From Sediminibacterium ginsengisoli (lineage in GTDB: Bacteria; Bacteroidota; Bacteroidia; Chitinophagales; Chitinophagaceae): a DNA stretch of 64,000 nt. Made by a program: the position numbers and the translations under genes. Location of the stretch: positions 60,949 through 124,948 of the forward strand of contig NZ_FUWH01000012.1 of the NCBI RefSeq assembly GCF_900167075.1, written 5' to 3'. Numbering within the stretch: position 1 is the stretch's first letter; every line of letters begins with the position of its first letter. The notes under the pieces were generated by a model, which searched no databases, was not told the DNA's origin, and saw nothing but the letters and a program-made list of their open reading frames with translations. This document shows positions 50,704 through 59,146 of the stretch, in pieces.

Positions 50704-52233
50704 CTAGTATTTTGCAGGCTGACCTGGTTTAGGAGTCGATTTTTTGATGAACTCGCGCAGGTGCTCGTTGCTGGTAGAAAGATCTTCCTTGCGCAGGTAC
50801 ATCATGTGACCGCTGCGGTAGCCTTCCCACGACATACGGTCTTTCAGTTTTCCGCCCGGATCCATCTGCCACATGTTGTATTTCGCATTGAAATAATCAC
50901 AGGCGCCATCATAATAGCCCGACTGTACAAACACATGCAGGTAAGGATTCTGCGCCATAGCGGCACGCAGGTTCTCGCCGGTTCTGTTGTTGGTTCTGTC
51001 CCACTGGCCAACTGGTCCGAACATATAGTATTTCAGATCGGTTTTGTATTTCAGCTCTTCACGCAGGTACATATTGATGGCCGGTGTGAAGGAATGTAGC
51101 CATGAAGTAAGTTCCGCATTGAAATCAGGTCCGTCGCCCCCGTCTTTTTTATCAAGCCCGAGGTAACGTGAATCGAGGCGGCCAACGGTATAACCCCTGT
51201 CGCGCAGCAGTTCTTTCCAGAAATAATTGGTAGGGATATCGAAGTTCTGCTGCAGCACTTCTTTTTCGCTGATGCCGGAATAGCGGGCCACTTTTGCAGC
51301 AATTTCTTTTTTCTTCGCATCGCTGATGGTATGTCCCATGGCAAGCGCGGGGATGAATTCATTGATGGTGAACTGCTCTACTTCGGGCAGGAATGCAGTG
51401 AGGTCTTTTTTCTGCAGGTCGGCGCTGAGTGCTTTGTGGTACCAGGCTGTAGCTGCGAAATAAGGCAGTTTCAATGCCGCTGCAACCGGGCCATCCCTTT
51501 CGATACCGAGATCGGTAGGTGATACCAGGATCACACCGTTCAGGTACATCCAGTGATTGCTCTGCAGTTCCAGTGCGAGGCCCGCCACACGTGCTGTGCC
51601 GTAGCTTTCGCCGATCAGGTATTTAGGCGAGGCCCACCTGTTGTACCGGCTCACGAAAGTATTGATCCATTCTGCGAGGTAACGGATATCTGCGTTAACT
51701 CCGTAGAATTTCGATCCCGGAACATCTTTGACCAGCTGGCGTGAGAAACCGGTATTCACAGGGTCTACGTATACAATGTCTGCCACATCGAGGATAGAGT
51801 GCGGGTTATCTTTCATACCATAAGGTTGTACCGGATAGCCTTCATCATCAATTTTGAGGATACGCGGGCCGGTATAACCGATCTGCATCCATACGGAAGC
51901 CGTGCCGGGTCCGCCGTTGAAGGAGATCACGAGTGGCCTGGTAGTGCGGTCGTTCACATCTGTGCGCTCATAGTAGGTATAGAAGATGCCGGCGATGGCT
52001 TTGCCGTCGTCGTCCCATACAGGCAATGTGCCTGCAATGGCTTTATAAGGAACTTTCTGGTTCTTGATGGTTACTTCACCTTTCGTGGTAACACTGGATT
52101 CCGCGTCAAGGGTTCTTTTGGGAGCAGATTGCGGCTTGTCGTTTCTGGCCGCTACTGAATCTGAAACAACCGGCCTTTGCGCAAACGAGATAATGCTGCA
52201 GCAGAGTGCCAGGGACAGCAGGCTTTTTTTCAT
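50704..52233 (-). CDS. S10-type serine carboxypeptidase-like peptidase, exported
   Basis: An exported alpha/beta hydrolase of 509 aa. The signal peptide is MKKSLLSLALCCSIISFAQ. The oxyanion element VISFNGGPGTASVWMQIGYTGPR (103-125) and the nucleophile S210 in LIGESYGTARVAGLALEL are typical of family S10 (serine carboxypeptidases); later elements are QSGYYDGACDY (acid residue) and GYRSGHMMYLR (catalytic His near the C-terminus). It probably trims C-terminal residues from peptides in the periplasm or outside the cell. The gene is 104 bp downstream of GH3, with a 24-bp palindrome between them, and has its own transcript. Confidence 0.9.
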   Translation of the reverse strand: MKKSLLSLALCCSIISFAQRPVVSDSVAARNDKPQSAPKRTLDAESSVTTKGEVTIKNQKVPYKAIAGTLPVWDDDGKAIAGIFYTYYERTDVNDRTTRPLVISFNGGPGTASVWMQIGYTGPRILKIDDEGYPVQPYGMKDNPHSILDVADIVYVDPVNTGFSRQLVKDVPGSKFYGVNADIRYLAEWINTFVSRYNRWASPKYLIGESYGTARVAGLALELQSNHWMYLNGVILVSPTDLGIERDGPVAAALKLPYFAATAWYHKALSADLQKKDLTAFLPEVEQFTINEFIPALAMGHTISDAKKKEIAAKVARYSGISEKEVLQQNFDIPTNYFWKELLRDRGYTVGRLDSRYLGLDKKDGGDGPDFNAELTSWLHSFTPAINMYLREELKYKTDLKYYMFGPVGQWDRTNNRTGENLRAAMAQNPYLHVFVQSGYYDGACDYFNAKYNMWQMDPGGKLKDRMSWEGYRSGHMMYLRKEDLSTSNEHLREFIKKSTPKPGQPAKY

Positions 52234-52259
52234 GTTAGATTTGGTTTAAAGCATAAAAG

Positions 52260-52283
52260 AACTGAGCGCATATGCGCTCAGTT
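52260..52283 (-). terminator. 24-bp perfect palindrome, terminator after the GH3 gene
   Basis: The arms 52260-52271 and 52272-52283 are exact inverted copies (AACTGAGCGCAT). On the minus strand CTTTTATG follows. It ends the GH3 transcript upstream of the S10 peptidase start. Confidence 0.65.
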
Positions 52284-52336
52284 TTCATTTTCTCAAGCCT
52301 AAATGTAGGTAATTTATTGTTTCAGGAACGACCCGA

Positions 52337-54514
52337 TCAACGAACGGTAAGCATCGCTTCCACGGGCTTCGGCGCACCGAGTGTTTCACTTCTTTTCCCG
52401 GGCAATGCCCCGCCGATCTGTATTTTTATTTTCCCCGGCAGCAATTGCCGCTGACCAGATTCGTTAACCTGCATCAGCATTTCCGGCGTTAAGGTGAAGC
52501 TGATAATTGCAGTTGCGCCAGCCCTTATCCGGATCCGTTTAAATCCTTTCAGCGAATACAAAGGCATATTTGCACCCGCGTTTTCAGTTGTAAGGTATAA
52601 CTGCGCTACTTCATCTGCCGCAAGGCTGCCGGTATTCTGAATTGTTACCGTTGCCGTTATTGTCTTCGTTTTATCGGTAACGGATGATGAAAGCTTCAGG
52701 TTGCTGTAGTTGAATGTTGTGTAACTCAGGCCATAGCCGAACGGGTACATGGGTTCTGCCGTCATGTAACGATAGGTTCTTCCCTTCATCGAATAATCTT
52801 CATAAGCCGGTAACTGATCCAGCGATTTTGGGAAGGTAACCGGCAGTTTTCCGGAAGGTGATACTTTTCCGAAAATCAGATCGGCCACTGCATTGCCACC
52901 TTCTTCGCCGGGATACCATGCAAGCAATACCGCATCTGCCAGCTCATGTACTTCCGCAAGATTCATCGGGCTGCCGCCGGTGATCACCGCGATCACGGGT
53001 TTGTTATGCCCCGCTTTCAGTTTACGAAGGAAATTTACCTGGTGTTCCGGGATATTGTAATCTAAGCGATCGCCGTTGAAAGGAGATGCAATGGTTTCGC
53101 CTTCTTCTCCTTCCAGCTGCCCGTTAATACCCATCACAACAATGGTGGCATCCGCATTTTTAGCTTCACCTGAAGTCCAGTCCGCATCAATGGCATTCGG
53201 ACGATCCAGTAAAATTCCCTGCCGGTATAATAACTGGCTTCCGGGTTTTACCTGGCCGGCGATCCCTTCCAGCACTGTTACGAATTGATTGTTGATGCCG
53301 TAATAATTCCCAAGCAATGCTTCAATGGAAGTGGCATTCGGACCGGTAACGAAATATTTGGGGAGATCATTTCTTAACGGCAGCACCCCGTTGTTTTTCA
53401 GCAGCACGATGGACTGCTGTGCCGTCTTCCGTGCAAGATCGCGGTTAGCCTGGCTGTTGATCACTGTTTCCGGAATTTTGTTGTATGGGTTCGATTGCGG
53501 CGGATCGAACATACCCAGCCGGAAACGTGTTCTTAATAAAATGGCCAGTGAACTGTCTATTTTTTTCTCTGTTACCAGGCCTTGCTTTACTGCTTCCAGC
53601 AATGCTGGGAATGTGCTGCCGCATTCCAGGTTTACACCACTGTTCAGTGCAAGCAGGGCTGCTGGTACGGCGCCGGTTACTATCTTATGCCCCTGGTAAA
53701 AATCGGAAAGCGCCCAGCAATCTGATACCACATGACCGCGGAAATTCCACTGGTCCCGCAATACATTTTTTAAAAGATAGGTGTTGCCGCAGCAGACCGC
53801 ATCGTTGGTTCTGTTATAAGCGCACATTACCGCTTCCACTTTTACATCTACCAGTGCTTTGAAGGCGGGCAGATACGTTTCCCAGAGATCTTTCATCGAA
53901 ACCTGGGCATTGAACTCGTGTCTTGTTTTTTCCGGACCGCTGTGCACAGCGTAATGTTTGGCACATGCGGCTACTTTGAGATAGCGCGGATCATCCCCCT
54001 GCAATCCTTTTACAAATGCCACACCTATTCTCGAAGTGAGAAAAGGATCTTCACCATAAGTTTCCTGGCCACGCCCCCAGCGCGGATCGCGGAATATATT
54101 GATGTTGGGTGTCCAGAAAGTTAATCCGCCATATTGCATCCTGTAGTCTTTCCGGATGGCCGCGTTATACATGGCACGGGCTTCATCCGATATAGCCGTT
54201 GCAACTGCTTTTGCAAGACTATCGTTGAAAGTAGCGGCCAGTCCGATCGCCTGGGGAAATACGGTAGCCACACCTGAACGCCCTACCCCGTGCAGGGCTT
54301 CGTTCCACCAGTTGTAGGCCGGAATGTGTAGTTGTTCCACAGCCGGGCTGCTGTAGTTCATCTGTTTGATCTTTTCCTCAAGCGTAAGTTTGCTGATCAG
54401 GTCATTCACCCTGGTTTCCAGCGGGAGTGAAGGATTCAGATAGGCAGGCGACCGCTGTGCATGTAATAATATGCATAATGAAAGTGCGGTTAACAGCAGG
54501 GTTGATTTTTTCAT
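52337..54514 (-). CDS. Glycoside hydrolase family 3 (beta-xylosidase/beta-glucosidase type)
   Basis: A retaining glycosidase of 725 aa with a signal peptide (MKKSTLLLTALSLCILLHAQ); start at the ATG at 54514. The N-terminal barrel has TLEEKIKQMNYSSPAVEQLHIPAYNWWNEALHGVGRSGVATVFPQAI, the substrate-binding KHY (K186-H187-Y188) and the nucleophile D265 in RGHVVSDCWALSDFY. Then come the alpha/beta sandwich (GEEGETIASPFNGDRLDYNIPEHQ, VLLAWYPGEEGGNAVADLIFGKVSPSGKLPVTFP) and a fibronectin III-like C-terminal domain. The YNWWNEALHG pattern resembles plant-like beta-xylosidases, so xylo-oligosaccharides are likely substrates. Nearby SusC/SusD genes suggest, but do not prove, a glycan context. Confidence 0.92.
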   Translation of the reverse strand: MKKSTLLLTALSLCILLHAQRSPAYLNPSLPLETRVNDLISKLTLEEKIKQMNYSSPAVEQLHIPAYNWWNEALHGVGRSGVATVFPQAIGLAATFNDSLAKAVATAISDEARAMYNAAIRKDYRMQYGGLTFWTPNINIFRDPRWGRGQETYGEDPFLTSRIGVAFVKGLQGDDPRYLKVAACAKHYAVHSGPEKTRHEFNAQVSMKDLWETYLPAFKALVDVKVEAVMCAYNRTNDAVCCGNTYLLKNVLRDQWNFRGHVVSDCWALSDFYQGHKIVTGAVPAALLALNSGVNLECGSTFPALLEAVKQGLVTEKKIDSSLAILLRTRFRLGMFDPPQSNPYNKIPETVINSQANRDLARKTAQQSIVLLKNNGVLPLRNDLPKYFVTGPNATSIEALLGNYYGINNQFVTVLEGIAGQVKPGSQLLYRQGILLDRPNAIDADWTSGEAKNADATIVVMGINGQLEGEEGETIASPFNGDRLDYNIPEHQVNFLRKLKAGHNKPVIAVITGGSPMNLAEVHELADAVLLAWYPGEEGGNAVADLIFGKVSPSGKLPVTFPKSLDQLPAYEDYSMKGRTYRYMTAEPMYPFGYGLSYTTFNYSNLKLSSSVTDKTKTITATVTIQNTGSLAADEVAQLYLTTENAGANMPLYSLKGFKRIRIRAGATAIISFTLTPEMLMQVNESGQRQLLPGKIKIQIGGALPGKRSETLGAPKPVEAMLTVR

Positions 54515-54616
54515 CGGTATCGTCTTTGCGGTAGTTGCGCGTTTGCAACTGTCATCAGACAATATACTCGCTATTTACCGATCTGTCAACCTGCCTCGCA
54601 TTCCCGAAAGAAGATT

Positions 54617-55018
54617 TTACCAGCGCGTAACAGGTTCTTTTTTCCTGGTGATGAGTGCTGTGATACCGCTGCTCAGCAGCCAGGCAGCGAAGAAAACGGC
54701 TGCCAGCACACAAATGCCGAATACGAGTGAAGGCTCCGCATCAGGCGGATTATTGAATTGCTGAAAATGGCTGATCAAAGTTGCATCCTCCGTAAACCAA
54801 GACACAGCCAGCCCCGCGGAAAAAACAACCAGCGCAGCGGATATGCCAACCCTGATGAGCGCGCGGTAGCGGTATGCGGCGTTCCTCTTCCCGGCGGTAA
54901 CCGAAAGGACCCCTGCCAGTAACGGCCATACCAGCGGCCAGCTGTGCACATCATTAAAAGATGCATGAATGATGAACGCAAATGCTGCGAGTATGGAATA
55001 GATTAAGGGCCTTTTCAT
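54617..55018 (-). CDS. Small membrane protein, function unknown
   Basis: Unrecognised, 133 aa from the ATG at 55018. Four hydrophobic segments (about 5-20, 26-42, 54-74 and 100-120) make it a polytopic inner-membrane protein; it ends in a charged tail (LITRKKEPVTRW). An ORF running 591 bp further upstream in the same frame lies antisense to the sensor kinase at 55145 and has no matching character, so I cut it at the MKRPLIYSIL start. Its coding character is supported by the hydrophobic periodicity, but no homologous family is known to me. Confidence 0.6.
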   Translation of the reverse strand: MKRPLIYSILAAFAFIIHASFNDVHSWPLVWPLLAGVLSVTAGKRNAAYRYRALIRVGISAALVVFSAGLAVSWFTEDATLISHFQQFNNPPDAEPSLVFGICVLAAVFFAAWLLSSGITALITRKKEPVTRW

Positions 55019-55144
55019 GCAATGCTTTTCATTTTCTCCTGCAAAAGCCGTTCCATGGGCGGCTCGTTTCAGGTGGCGATACCGGGGTTTTTCCCGTTGT
55101 CTGATCTTGATTTCTATACTATGTTCGCCGTTTAAAGTGTGGAT

Positions 55145-56392
55145 ATGTTGACTTGCAGGAACAGTACAGTTCACGATAATGCCCCCGACACCTGCGCTGT
55201 AAAAGGGTTCATGCTGACGGCAATGCTTGAACTGCTGAAAGCGACTGAGCCCGGAGACCTGATCAATACAGGACTGAAAACCGCGCGGATGCTGGGCAGT
55301 GCAGCAGGTGCCGCATTCCTGACCAGCCAGAACCATCTGTATCTCTATGCTGCCGAAGTATCTGAACAGATGCCGCTGAATGGCAGCCCGGTTCACCCGG
55401 ATGAAACTGCGGGCAGGATCTGCATTGAACAGCAAATGCCTGTTGTAATAGATGATGTGCTTACCGACTCCCGTGTTCATACCTCTTATTATACCCAACC
55501 GGGTATCAGAAGCCTGCTGTTGCTGCCTGTAACTTCCGAAAAGATCAAAGGGGCCATTACCATTTACTGGAATGAGCCTGAGATGGCGGGCAAACAATTC
55601 CTTGCACATTACAAAGAGCTGGCTGAAATAATTTCAACATCACTCAACAGATTGTTTACTGCTGTACGCCTCGAAAATAAGATTACTGAAAGCACTGAAA
55701 CTATCGGGAAGTTATCGCGTCAGCATAAACAAATGGAAGATTTCTGTTTTATCGTTTCGCATAATCTCCGCGCCCCGCTGGCCAATCTTTCCATGCTGGG
55801 CAGACTCATCGACGATAGTAACGAGAATCTTGAAAAGCAGAGTTATATCAGCAAGATCAATCCTGTGATACATTTCATGCACCAGATCTTTGAAGAGCTG
55901 GTGGAAGCCACGCAGGTAAAAATGGATCTTACGGCAGAACGCTCGCTGATCAAACTGAGTGAAAGACTGGATCGTATTATTATGTCGATGCAGGGCCAGA
56001 TCCTTGCCTGCGGAGTCCGGATCAGTTCCGATTTTTCCGCTGCCAACCAGATCATGTATCCTAAAAAATACATCGACAGCATTCTGAATAATCTCCTTAG
56101 TAATGCCGTCAAATACAGGCACCCCGATCGTGTGCCGGAGATCAGGGTTTCTACTTTTATTAAAGATGGGTATATCTGTCTTGAAGTGAAGGACAATGGC
56201 CTTGGTATAGACCTCGAGAAGAATGGCGATAAACTGTTCATGCTGCGAAAAGTGTTTCACAGCCATCCTGAAGCAAAAGGAGTCGGTTTATTCATGACCC
56301 GCGCGCAGGTTGAAGCTATGGGTGGCCGCATCAGCGCCAGCAGCATTCCCGGGGAAGGCACCAGTTTTATCGTTGAATTCTGTACCGGTTAA
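55145..56392 (+). CDS. GAF-domain sensor histidine kinase
   Basis: A soluble kinase of 415 aa; start at the ATG at 55145 (a GTG lies 6 bp upstream). A GAF domain covers about residues 25-170 (ELLKATEPGDLINTGLKTARMLGSAAGAAFLTS…DETAGRICIEQQMPVVIDDVLTDSRVHTSYYTQPGIRSLLLLPVT). HisKA has DFCFIVSHNLRAPLANLSMLG (H206), and HATPase has SILNNLLSNAVKYRHPD, VKDNGLGIDLEKNGDKLFML and GVGLFMTRAQVEAMGGRISASSIPGEGTSF. It lacks membrane segments. The GAF domain probably binds a small molecule. No response regulator is adjacent. A bidirectional terminator follows. Confidence 0.9.
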   Translation: MLTCRNSTVHDNAPDTCAVKGFMLTAMLELLKATEPGDLINTGLKTARMLGSAAGAAFLTSQNHLYLYAAEVSEQMPLNGSPVHPDETAGRICIEQQMPVVIDDVLTDSRVHTSYYTQPGIRSLLLLPVTSEKIKGAITIYWNEPEMAGKQFLAHYKELAEIISTSLNRLFTAVRLENKITESTETIGKLSRQHKQMEDFCFIVSHNLRAPLANLSMLGRLIDDSNENLEKQSYISKINPVIHFMHQIFEELVEATQVKMDLTAERSLIKLSERLDRIIMSMQGQILACGVRISSDFSAANQIMYPKKYIDSILNNLLSNAVKYRHPDRVPEIRVSTFIKDGYICLEVKDNGLGIDLEKNGDKLFMLRKVFHSHPEAKGVGLFMTRAQVEAMGGRISASSIPGEGTSFIVEFCTG

Positions 56393-56424
56393 CGCTTTGT
56401 TCTCTTGCTCTTTTTGCCATAAAA

Positions 56425-56450
56425 AATGGGCTGCAGTATTGCAGCCCATT
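56425..56450. terminator. Bidirectional terminator between the GAF kinase and the EEP gene
   Basis: Arms AATGGGCTGCA (56425-56435) and TGCAGCCCATT (56440-56450) with a 4-nt loop; an A run on the left becomes the T tract for the minus-strand gene. Confidence 0.85.
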
Positions 56451-56472
56451 GTATTTATAACATCATGTATGC

Positions 56473-57306
56473 TTATCTGATCTGCACATCTGCCAGTACC
56501 GGGAAATGATCGGAAGGATATTTGCCCATATAGGTATCCGTCAGTATTCCGTAACGGCTTACTTTAATCTCTTTCGAAACAAAAATATGATCAATGATGC
56601 CCGGTCTTTTTACCGTTGCGCCAAAACCGTTGAAAGAGCCGCTGTTGGCATAGCGCAGCGGAGACAAGGTATAGGAATCGAACATAGTTCCTGATTCTGC
56701 AATGGATTTATACCATAATGCTTCATGATCTCCGTTGAAATCGCCGGTGAAGATCACGGGTTGCCGACCAGCCAGCTGTGCGATCTTTGCGAGGATCAGT
56801 TTACTGCTTTCTTCCCTTGCCTTTACACCCTGGTGATCGTAGTGAACGTTGAAGAAATAAAATTTCTTTTTGGTTTTAACGTCCTGCAGGTAAACCCATG
56901 AACAAATGCGGTTCAGCCTTGCATCCCATCCGGGTCCTGGTTTCTCAGGTGTTTCGGAAAGCCAGAAATCGCCCTTGTTCAGCAGTTTGAATTTATCCTT
57001 TTTGAAAAAGATCGCGGAATGTTCGCCTTTTTCTTTTCCATCATCCCTGCCGATTCCATAACGTTCGTATTCCGGAAGCGCGGTGCTGAGATCGTTGAGC
57101 TGACCGATCAGTCCTTCCTGTGTTCCGAAAATATCGAACTGATGAAAGCGGATCAGTGATGCCACAACCGGAGCGCGGTTCACCCAGAGATTCCCGGTGT
57201 CGCTCTGGTTCCCATAGCGGAGATTGAATGTTGCTACTGTATATTGCTGTGCACCTGCAAAACCGCTGATCAGCAATAACAGGAATAACAGTGATCTGAA
57301 TTTCAT
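56473..57306 (-). CDS. Exported endonuclease/exonuclease/phosphatase family protein
   Basis: A 277-aa hydrolase with a signal peptide (MKFRSLLFLLLLISGFAGAQ). The EEP fold motifs are ATFNLRYGN, FDIFGTQEGLIGQL (metal-binding Glu), FYFFNVHYDHQGVKAREESSKLIL, PVIFTGDFNGDHEALWY (catalytic Asp/Asn), GIIDHIFVSKEIKV and the closing SDHFPVLADVQIR. Family members cleave phosphodiesters in DNA, sphingomyelin or phosphoinositides. Its position 39 bp after susD, in the same direction, suggests it belongs to the SusCD locus and processes a phosphorylated substrate at the cell surface. Confidence 0.88.
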   Translation of the reverse strand: MKFRSLLFLLLLISGFAGAQQYTVATFNLRYGNQSDTGNLWVNRAPVVASLIRFHQFDIFGTQEGLIGQLNDLSTALPEYERYGIGRDDGKEKGEHSAIFFKKDKFKLLNKGDFWLSETPEKPGPGWDARLNRICSWVYLQDVKTKKKFYFFNVHYDHQGVKAREESSKLILAKIAQLAGRQPVIFTGDFNGDHEALWYKSIAESGTMFDSYTLSPLRYANSGSFNGFGATVKRPGIIDHIFVSKEIKVSRYGILTDTYMGKYPSDHFPVLADVQIR

Positions 57307-57345
57307 GTATGAGTGTTTAACTGTTAATAATTCACGTTCAAAATA

Positions 57346-59124
57346 CTACCATCCCGGGTTTTGTCCAAGTTTCGGATTTACCTGCCGGTCTGCTTCAGGG
57401 ATCGGGTACAGGTACATCTTGTCGTCCCATTTACGCGGAATGGTATTCAGCCATGTCAGTTCACCGTAAGTATCTTTCGATAACAGCTGCGGGTTTGTTC
57501 CGCCGCTCACGGTTGGGGCCACGTGGATATAGGTTACGCCTGCCAGTTGTGTAGCGGGTTTCACTTTGTAGAAATAGACGTCGTTGATGCCATCGCCGTT
57601 CAGGTCCATCAGTTTGTCGATAGCCGGAACATAGAAACCGTTCCATTCCATTTCCATCAGCTTACCAGCCTTCCAGCGGATCAGGTCAGGAAAACGAAAT
57701 CCTTCAAGCACCAGTTCAATACCACGCTCACGTCTGATCTCGAGCAGCGAAGGATCTGAGATATTCGCAAAATATTTGCTCTGCAGGTATGGATCAACAG
57801 CAACCGGCTTTGTGGTGGTTCCGTTGGTGATGCCCGCACGCCTTCTCAGCGCGCCTACCGTTTTATTCCAGTCGGCATCTGTAAATGTTCCGAGTTCGGC
57901 TTTTGCTTCGGCATAGTTCAGCAGGATCTCCGCGAGGCGCATGATGCAAATGGAATTATCGTTCCGAGATCCGCCATCATAATAGGTATCATCCAGTGTC
58001 CATTTGATCGGCTGATAACCGGTATAGGTATAAGAGAATACGGGTGGTGCAGGCTCCGGCGTTCCGCCATTGATGCGTTTGTAATCGCCCATACGGATCG
58101 TCTGCTGCAGACGCATATCACGGTTCTTTACTTCGTTTACAAACTGCATGGTATCATAACCCGCTTTTGAGGTAAAGGTTGTACCATCAATATTGAGATA
58201 GGTATTTACGAAAGTCCTGATCAGACTCACACGTGCGCCGTAGGTTGCACTGGTCCACCACCAGTTTGCATCGTTGAACAGGCTCAGGGCCGCATCGCTG
58301 ATCACGGATAACATGATCTCGGATGAAACAGGTGTTTTACTGGTGAAGAGCTGGCGGTATGCTTTATCGGTTCCGCCGGCGGTATTCAGTGTAAAGCCGC
58401 CCTCGTCCATTACTTTTTGTGATGCGGTTACCGCTTCTGTTAACCAGGTATTGGCACTGGCTGCCAGCTGCGGGTATTCTGTATGGTATTTTCTGAATGT
58501 TCCTTCGAAGAGACAGATGCGTGATTTAAATCCATAGGCAACATAGCGCGTGATCAGACTGCGGCTGTTATCGCTGGTTGCCTTGATATTCTGGCAGGCG
58601 AAATTCAGGTCGGCCAGCACGGAATCCATCACGAGCGTGCGCGGGTCACGGCCCCTGTACAGCATCGCGGTATCGCTTACCTCGATCGTTCTGTTGATCC
58701 AGGGCACATCTCCGAAACGTTTTACCTTATCGAAATAAAACAGCGCCCGGAACAACCGCGCCAGGCCTATATAGTTCAGGCGCACATCCTGCGGTATTGC
58801 CGGGTTGTTACAGTTCTCGAGAAAGTAGTTGATATTCCTTAATGCTGTCCAGCTCCAACCCGAGCTCTGTCTCGGCCCGAATGCGCCATCCCTGATAAAA
58901 TCCGGCACCTGTGTTCTTGCCGCATAATCGGCCATCTGATCGCCCTGGTGAATGGTAGCGGCATCGGGCAGGATATCGTAAAATGAATTGGCATATAATT
59001 CAAGGCCCTTCTCGCTTCCGAATACCGCATTACGTGATGCGGTGGACTCCGGGGTCTGGTCCAGGTTTTTTGTACAGCCTGCCATTACTATGACCGCTGC
59101 AATAAATGAGATATATCTTTTCAT
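57346..59124 (-). CDS. SusD/RagB-family nutrient-binding lipoprotein
   Basis: The surface lid of a TonB-dependent importer, 592 aa. The lipobox is VMAGC (C17). The helical TPR-like SusD core follows: TKNLDQTPESTASRNAVFGSEKGLELYANSFYDIL, ALRNINYFLENCNNPAIPQDVRLNYIGLARLFRALFYFDKVKRFGDVPW, RLAEILLNYAEAKAELGTFTDADWNKTVGALRRRAG and the C-terminal RERGIELVLEGFRFPDLIRWKAG…YLYPIPEADRQVNPKLGQNPGW. All are typical of the family. It begins 22 bp after the SusC stop and forms an obligate pair with it. The imported substrate is unknown. Confidence 0.95.
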   Translation of the reverse strand: MKRYISFIAAVIVMAGCTKNLDQTPESTASRNAVFGSEKGLELYANSFYDILPDAATIHQGDQMADYAARTQVPDFIRDGAFGPRQSSGWSWTALRNINYFLENCNNPAIPQDVRLNYIGLARLFRALFYFDKVKRFGDVPWINRTIEVSDTAMLYRGRDPRTLVMDSVLADLNFACQNIKATSDNSRSLITRYVAYGFKSRICLFEGTFRKYHTEYPQLAASANTWLTEAVTASQKVMDEGGFTLNTAGGTDKAYRQLFTSKTPVSSEIMLSVISDAALSLFNDANWWWTSATYGARVSLIRTFVNTYLNIDGTTFTSKAGYDTMQFVNEVKNRDMRLQQTIRMGDYKRINGGTPEPAPPVFSYTYTGYQPIKWTLDDTYYDGGSRNDNSICIMRLAEILLNYAEAKAELGTFTDADWNKTVGALRRRAGITNGTTTKPVAVDPYLQSKYFANISDPSLLEIRRERGIELVLEGFRFPDLIRWKAGKLMEMEWNGFYVPAIDKLMDLNGDGINDVYFYKVKPATQLAGVTYIHVAPTVSGGTNPQLLSKDTYGELTWLNTIPRKWDDKMYLYPIPEADRQVNPKLGQNPGW

Positions 59125-59146
59125 GATCTTGTTATTGGTTATTATA

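Noticed and set aside
55019..55609. 197-codon N-terminal extension of the small membrane protein
   Set aside because: Antisense to the GAF kinase; the protein-like, hydrophobic part begins only at the ATG at 55018.
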